This document shows positions 57,792 to 64,000 of a stretch of 64,000 nucleotides of DNA, piece by piece. The stretch is from Citrus sinensis (taxonomy: Eukaryota; Streptophyta; Magnoliopsida; Sapindales; Rutaceae). Below the pieces are notes generated by a model. The model did not search any database. It saw only the letters and a program-made list of their open reading frames with translations, and was not told the origin of the DNA. The position numbers and the translations under genes are program-made. The DNA is taken from NCBI RefSeq assembly GCF_022201045.2, contig NC_068558.1, forward strand, positions 11,437,501-11,501,500. The letters are read 5' to 3'. Position 1 is the first letter of the stretch; every line of letters begins with the position of its first letter.

Positions 57792-57894
57792 TATATAATA
57801 CAACCACAAGAAGTACACCATTTCTCTACTATCGATATTTTTCATATTAATTAAACTTTTTTACGCTAGTAATGTTGTTCATGTCATTAATCAA

Positions 57895-58015
57895 ATCTTT
57901 TTTTTTTAATTCCTATTGGTAAACTAATCTCGTTATCATTCATGTGAGTCGAGTTCGAACTCCAAAACAGTTGTTTTCAATGTAAGAGATTTAATTATCT
58001 CAACTAAATGGCACA
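57895..58015 (-). mobile_element. Possible SINE fragment
   Basis: On the minus strand 'ttagttgagataat' and 'gagttcgaactcg' resemble box A and box B, and the plus-strand left end is a T run (57898-57908). Flanking repeats are not clear. Low confidence. Confidence 0.35.
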
Positions 58016-58663
58016 CATAATTAATTAATAAAGTTAATTTGTTAATTTAATTTATCTTTGACTTAATTATGTGAAAATGTTTAATTTAATTTAAAATATC
58101 AATTAAAATAACCTAACTTATAGTAATATTTTTAAATTTATTATAAAATTTTCAACTAAAACTTAAGAAACCTAGCTACAAGGTAAATTTAAAGTATTAT
58201 CAATTTTAAACTGCTGTTTTATCTTGTGATGAGTTTTTTTTTAATCTTAATTTTGAAGTCGGTGGTTCTTTCTCTTATGCGCATTGGAGGTTAATTTTTT
58301 TAAATATTTAAAAATAGACGTAGATCCAGCTAATTTTAAAGCACGATCTGCATCATTAGATATCAACTTCTGACTTTTGTTCATGTTTTAGATCTAATTT
58401 TTAAGAAAATTGGAAGCCGGTTTGGAATTTTGGATACTTTTTTAATTTCTATTGGAAGCACTCGAGAGTTTTGACTATATATGAAAGGTGCTTGGGCTGA
58501 TAAATAAGATCAACAAAATCATAGGGGCGGTGGCTTATTAAATAAAATACTACGATCGACAACTTATCAGATCTGTGTCAATAAGAATATACGATAAGCA
58601 CTTAAAATAAGTGGTTCTCGTACTTTTATTTACAAAGTTAAGTCCATTTCATGGATCACGTTT

Positions 58664-60075
58664 CATCCATGCTTTTCATACAGCACGATAAGAGCGTTTT
58701 GAGGAGAATTTTTATGGTAAAATTTTAACAAAGGATATTTGAAGTAGCTTTTCAGATATTGGTGATAGTGTTTTAATTTATTTTTTTTAATGAAAGTACT
58801 TTTAACATTGTGATATGAGTTTAAGAACCCGTTTGAAATTGAGGTTGGAGTTGAATAAACGGCTTATTTTATAATTTATGATAAAAATAATATTTGGTAA
58901 ATTTATAAAAACCGTTTATTTCATAATTTTCTCTATTTTGACAGTAGCTTTTAAAAGCATGTAGAGATTTCATAAGCAACTTATTGAATAAGTTACCATA
59001 TTTTTTTAAATTTTCTATTATAACCTTAATATTCAAAAAATAATAATTATATCTTATTTTTCCATATACCCTAATATATAAGTCATTAGATGTCATATTA
59101 CCACCACAATCAAACTAATTCATCTCTCCCGTATCAAAGTTTTGATCTAGTAAGTTCAACTTTATGTAATTTTATGTGTTTTAAAAAAAAAAGGTATATC
59201 TAAACATGATCAAACATATTTCAAAAAAAATAAAAAATAATTTAAACTTATGTCTATTTTGGTTATCATGTAATAAGATAACATGTTTGTAATTAAATTT
59301 ATCAAACCCATGTACACTGCTTTTCAAACTCACAACAGCCACAACAATACAGTTTCTCAAATATCAAGTTTCTTTTTAATCAACAGCTTATTTAATTAGT
59401 AACTGCAATCTCAAATTGGCCTTAAATCTCTCCATTTGATCGTAAGAATATTAATTATTTTCTATTTTGGGCGCTGATATAGACTTTTGTAATGAATTTA
59501 ATTTATGTCACATTTCCTTAAAATTTTATTATGGGTTCTTGTTTGAAATCATTATTAAAATATAAAATTATTTGCTTTTAGGCATGTTAAAAGAGATTTT
59601 CAGACTTACTGATAAGAGTTATGACCAATTTTCATCGTCTAATTATTAAAGTCGAGGATTAAAGGCTTTCTATTTATTAACCGTACATTAAGGAACATTT
59701 TTTTCTTCTTCTTCTTTTCTGCTACGTCGATCTACCCAATCAAATTGGAGTCATGTTATGGTATATGTAACTTAACGTGCCACAAAAAGGGGATGGAGAA
59801 CGATGGAAATTGGAAAAATATGAGGTTGTTTTGTTAGAAATTTTAACATTTGACTTATTTGTTACAGAAAATATGCATCTTTTTAGGCCAAGTAGGACAT
59901 TGGGATCATGTAGCTTGTTGGGTAGAAATGGGGCATCAGGTTTAAATGTTCTTGGAATATGCTCATAAAATTATACATATTTTGTCAACTTACTTGGAAA
60001 TCATGAAGTTCTCTTTTGTCAAAACAACTTGAAGCAGGGGGTTAGAAAAATGCTCAAATGATTTAGAAAAGTTTC
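58664..60075. repeat. Diverged direct duplication, copy A
   Basis: Matches 63230-64000 in the same orientation: 'gagaatttttatggtaaa', 'ttcattatgggttcttgttt' type blocks, 'aggccaagtaggacattggg' and 'caacttgaagcaggggg'. Copy A includes a 598-bp MITE (58825-59422) not present in copy B. Neither copy has a convincing gene, although 59777-59968 is open for 63 codons. Confidence 0.85.
58825..59422. mobile_element. PIF/Harbinger-like MITE with empty site in copy B
   Basis: Ends: GAACCCGTTTGAAATTGAGG on the left; the right end's reverse complement is AGGCCAATTTGAGATTGCAG. TAA flanks both sides (58822-58824, 59423-59425). Copy B at about 63393 reads 'gagtttaagtcttta' without it, so the insertion and the 3-bp duplication are supported by an empty site in the same window. 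Confidence 0.82.
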
Positions 60076-61439
60076 ATTATAGCATTGATTCTTGCGCAAC
60101 TCGATGGACCCACGTCTAGACACATTAGTATATATTTAGTGTGATAAAGAATATTCTTCTATTTAAACAGTGATGCAGAATATCAACTGTTGACTTATAT
60201 GGTTAATTGATTAACAATAAGTGGTCTTAAATTTAGCTATTAGTAATTTCAAAATTTCAAGGACTATTATTTAAATATTCAATTTACTCCTACAACAAAA
60301 TTTCAAATAAAATAAGTAGCACAAAAATCTAGAACATTTGAATACTTTGCTTTGAACCTTACGTGATATAGTATCGATCGGCTGGTAAACGTATCGGAAA
60401 AAAGTCATGTTGTTTATCAAAGCTGAAGTCATGCTAATATGTCCCCACACATATGGAATACTCAAACTGTGGAGCCAACTAACGGGTTAAATCCAAATTA
60501 AGGTAGTAAATTTCATCATATAAGACCTTATAAAATTTGAATTTTTTTTAAAAAAAGTAGAATTATTGTTTTTGAAAGTTGAAATTCTTACATTATTGAA
60601 GGTCAAAATTAAAGGTTGAAATTTTGAACCACAATGAATGTTAGCATGATCCCATATTGTGTAGGGACATTATTTTTTGAACAATCGCGAGTGTTGAGCT
60701 TTCCACATCCCTTATTGTTTGGTATGCGGAAATCGTTTTCGACTTCTTTGATCCATCATCTTGAAGCTTAAAAGTCACAATTTAATGGTTTTTGATTTGG
60801 TATATTCCAATTGATTCCGGAGATAGACAAATACCATTTTAGTTGAGTGGTCAAATAAACTGTCTGACATTACATACTTTGGCATATGATCGATTTCGAG
60901 CTCAACATTTCATGCTTTATTTTTATGGCATGAATAATATTAAGGCTTTATTTAGTATAATTTTTTAAATATAGTTTATTTAAGTAGAACTTATGTTAGT
61001 AGAGTTTTTATAATAGAGTTTTTATCAAAAAAAAATTTGTTGTTTGGTTGTCAATAAGAGTTTTTATTAAAAATTAATGAAATTACTTTAATAGGTAAAT
61101 TTTTTAAAATATTTTATAAAAAAATAAAATAAAATAATTAAATAAGTAGATGATATTTTAGATATTTTAACATCTAAAAAAAACTTTTCAACCTCTACTC
61201 TCAAAAGTCTAAAATTTGAGCTTTTACTAGTAGAGGCAAAAAAACTTAATAGAAAAACAATCAAACAATAAAAAAAATTATGATAAGAGTTTATGAGATT
61301 AAATAAGCACTTATGGTCATTAAATAAGCTATACAATTATGTGATATTTTAATATATCCGTCCAATAAATGACAACGAATCTTGATAGAGACAAGTTGTA
61401 TAATTTAGAATTCTAATTTTATAAACAAAACGTCAATAA
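60076..61439. other. AT-rich intergenic DNA
   Basis: No gene is recognised. 60940-61330 is very AT-rich with repeated 'agagtttttat' phrases and may be a decayed TIR element. Confidence 0.4.
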
Positions 61440-61966
61440 ATACTTGTTTAGTCTCTATATTTTGATTTAAGTGTCTGTTTAGTTATTATATTTTAAAAAT
61501 ATCTTAAAACACCCCCTACAGTTAAAAATGTTACATTGTTACTTTTTTTTTTACTTTTACAATAATTCCCTTCCAACAATATTTTTGATATTAGTTAATT
61601 TATCTTAAAAAAATAATTAGCAAATTAACTAATAATTATTTATTAGTACATTAACTAATAAATATTGGAATGAAAGAACTAATATTTTTTTTTTACCTAT
61701 ACAACAATCTTACTAATAATTATTTATAAATTAATTAATATTAGCCAACTTAAAGTAATGTTTAATATCCTTATAATAATCTTACTAATAATTATTTTAT
61801 AAAAAATAATTTACCAAGTTAATCCAAAAAGTAAAATGATAATACAAAAGTTTTTGTAAACTTCTATGTTATTTTTTTACGTTAATTTGAAATAGTATTA
61901 TTTTTTTGTTAATATCTCAAAAGTATTATAATAAACATAAGTGTAACATATTTAATTGCAGGATGT

Positions 61967-62195
61967 CTTAAGGTATTTTTTTTAAGGGAAAATTTCGGCC
62001 GACTCCCCTCATGAAGTGACAATCTTCAAATCACCCACTTATTGTTGAAAACATCAAGTTACCTCCCAAAAATTATTGTCTTAAGGTATTTTTTTAAGGG
62101 AAAATTTCGGCTGACTCCCCTCATGAAGTGACAATCTTCAAATCACCCACTTACTGTTGAAAACATCAAGTTACCCCCCAAAAATTGTTATCTCT
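61967..62195. repeat. Tandem duplication, unit about 115 bp
   Basis: The two units both run from 'cttaaggtatttttt' through 'acatcaagttacc' with only a few differences (GGCCGACT/GGCTGACT, ACTTATTG/ACTTACTG). Confidence 0.9.
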
Positions 62196-63173
62196 CTATT
62201 ACTTTTAACACCTCAAAGGATAAAATAATATTTGCACATTTTCTTAGCAGTCAATTAACAATTAACAGAAAAAGATCAAACCTAGGAAGACTAATTTGCA
62301 TGGGCCAAAATCTTTATAGGTTTTTCAAAACACACATAAATATTTCAAATATTTATAGTATGCTCCCTAATACCTTAAAATATTTTTATTTTGTGCCTAT
62401 ATGACTAATTGTTTGAACATATTAAATTTTACCGTTTCATATTTCAAAAATATATTTTAAAAAATAAATATAGAAATTAATTAAAAGTTACAAATGGAAA
62501 AAGAATAATATTTTACATTTTTTCGTATTTTTTATTATTATCATTATTATTATTTTTTTTGTAAAGGTATTTAGAGAAAATTTAGATATTAAAAAAAGGA
62601 AAATCAAATAACAAAAGAAAAATGCTATTGGACTCATGTACATGAAAGAAAAAAATGAAGAAAAAGATGAAGAAAGAGTAAGGATGAGAAAAAAAATAAA
62701 TCAAAGGAAAAGAGAAGGATGAGAAAAAAAAATAAATGAAAGGAAAAGAGGAGTAAGGATGAGAAAAAAAAAAGATGAAAAAAAATGAAAGAAAAAAATG
62801 AAGATGCTATGACTTTTAATTTTGAAATTTGATCTTGATGGCATTATCGTGATTTACATATGATGGCATGTCTTGTAATTTGTTTAACTAACATGTCTAA
62901 TTAAAGAAAATTATCAATTTATTTAGGTCCATTAAGTTATACATCAAGTACTTTTTTTTTTCCAATGACTAGTTATACATCAATTATTTTTTTTAACCTC
63001 ACAATGTCATTACAAGAATATTCTGTTAAGATAAGGGTACTTTCATATTTTTATGAGTCCACATCGGTCAATAGTTAAAGATAACGAGTTTTAAGTGTAA
63101 ACTTGATATTCTCAATAATAAGGGAGCGACTTAAAGATTATCACTTCACGAAAAGGCAAGCTGAAATTTTCCC
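61984..63173. mobile_element. Inner TIR element with duplicated left terminus
   Basis: The left terminus (AAGGGAAAATTTCGGC, CTCATGAAGTGACAATCTTC) has an imperfect inverse at the right (63120-63173: 'gattatcacttcacgaaaag', 'gctgaaattttccctt'). The left terminus occurs twice in tandem, at 61967-62079 and 62080-62195, nearly identical. Purine-rich repeats (62640-62805) lie inside. No transposase frame. The 9-bp flank comparison is imperfect, so superfamily is unsure. Confidence 0.65.
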
Positions 63174-63229
63174 TTCTTTAATTATAAAGACTAAAATAAA
63201 TTGATACTTAGCTCAGTTTACAGGGACTA

Positions 63230-64000
63230 AAATTTCACCCATGCTTTTTATACAACAAGATAAAAAGTGTTTGGAGGAGAATTTTTATGGTAAATTTTAA
63301 CAAAGGATATTTCAAGTAGCATTTTTGAAATTGTTGACCGAAGTTTTATTTTTATTTTTTTTATAAAATTACTCTAAGGTTGAGAGTCTGAGTTTAAGTC
63401 TTTACATTTAATTGTGAGAATATTATTTTCTATTTTGGGTAATGTCACATTTCCTTAAAATTTCATTATGGGTTCTTGTTTGTAATCATTATTAAAATAT
63501 AAAATTATATGTTTTTAGGCATGTTAAAAAAGATTTTTGGACTTATTGATAGATTTATGACCACTTTTCGTTATCTAATTATTAAAGTCAAGGATTAGAA
63601 TTTTTCCATTTATTACCCGTATATTGAGGGACATTTTTTATTCTTCCTTTCTAATACATCTATCTATTCAATCAAATTGGAGTCATGTGATGTTATATTT
63701 AACTTAACGTGTCACAAGAAGGGGATGGAGAACGATGGAAGATGGAAAAATATGGGATTGTTTTGTTAAAAATTTTAACATTTGACTTATTTATTATAGA
63801 AAATATGCATCTGATTAGGCCAAGTAGGGACATTGGGATCATGTAGCTTGTTGGGCAGAAATGGGGCACCAGGTTTAAATGTCCTTGGAATATGCTACAT
63901 AAAATTGTACATATTTTATGAATTTACCTGGAAATCTTGAACTTCTCTTTTGTCAAAACAACTTGAAGTAGGGGTTAGAAAAATGTTCAAATGATTTAGA
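63230..64000. repeat. Diverged direct duplication, copy B (cut by window end)
   Basis: Second copy of 58664-60075, continuing to the last base of the window, so its right edge is unseen. It lacks the MITE of copy A. Confidence 0.85.

Larger units (their letters stand above)
61440..63225. mobile_element. MITE (TTTAGTCTCTATATTTT family) split by an inner element
   Basis: The left end 'tttagtctctatattttga' (61449) and the right end, whose reverse complement is 'ttttagtccctgtaaac', are inverted termini of the family also at 27570-28237. The element is interrupted by the 61984-63173 insertion, so it is the older host. Confidence 0.6.

Overview
This is a nuclear window from a flowering plant, probably a dicot. 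The genes have many short exons with canonical GT..AG introns, the intergenic DNA is very AT-rich, and miniature TIR transposons, tRNA-derived SINEs, a LINE fragment and microsatellites are common. The encoded proteins (plant-type PEP carboxylase ending QNTG, UBC13/UBC35-type E2, ALG9, pollen Ole e 1 family, Agenet protein, type I MADS-box) are typical of angiosperms. The species cannot be named from sequence alone; a woody eudicot such as Citrus is only a guess.

Layout. 1-2740 is a degenerate tandem array (unit about 295 bp) carrying two TIR/foldback insertions. 2741-6845 is AT-rich DNA with a 1.07-kb TIR-like element, an unidentified GC-richer island and a 1.01-kb Mutator-like MITE with a perfect 9-bp target duplication. 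6846-7426 (-) is a two-exon Ole e 1 family gene. 8271-16236 and 19545-27275 are two direct copies of a segment of about 7.8 kb, each holding a MurA-like gene (+) and an AGL62-like type I MADS-box gene (-) placed tail to tail. MurA copy 1 is intact (six exons, 471 aa). MurA copy 2 is broken by a start-region frame change, an exon-2 frameshift, a lost splice donor and loss of an active-site Arg. Both MADS copies are intact. Copy-specific transposon insertions sit at sites that are empty in the other copy. A possible truncated third copy of the left arm lies at 27315-28290.

28300-32199 is gene-poor. 32200-35851 (+) is a UBC13-type ubiquitin-conjugating enzyme (8 exons, 153 aa). 36945-38277 (+) is a decayed, intron-containing squalene monooxygenase pseudogene. 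39093-44363 (-) is ALG9 (10 exons, 572 aa) with a LINE fragment in intron 5. 45039-45476 (+) is a single-exon two-Agenet-domain protein, divergent from ALG9 and convergent with PEPC. 45907-52591 (-) is a C3-type PEP carboxylase (10 exons, 969 aa) with a TIR element and a SINE in its introns. 53150-64000 has no recognisable gene: it holds SINEs, several MITEs, a nested pair of TIR elements and a diverged direct duplication (58664-60075 and 63230-64000).

The unrelated genes do not form an operon-like system. The most interesting part is the MurA + AGL62-like tandem duplication: a peptidoglycan-pathway enzyme with a likely plastid transit peptide, one copy of which is decaying while its MADS neighbour is conserved in both.
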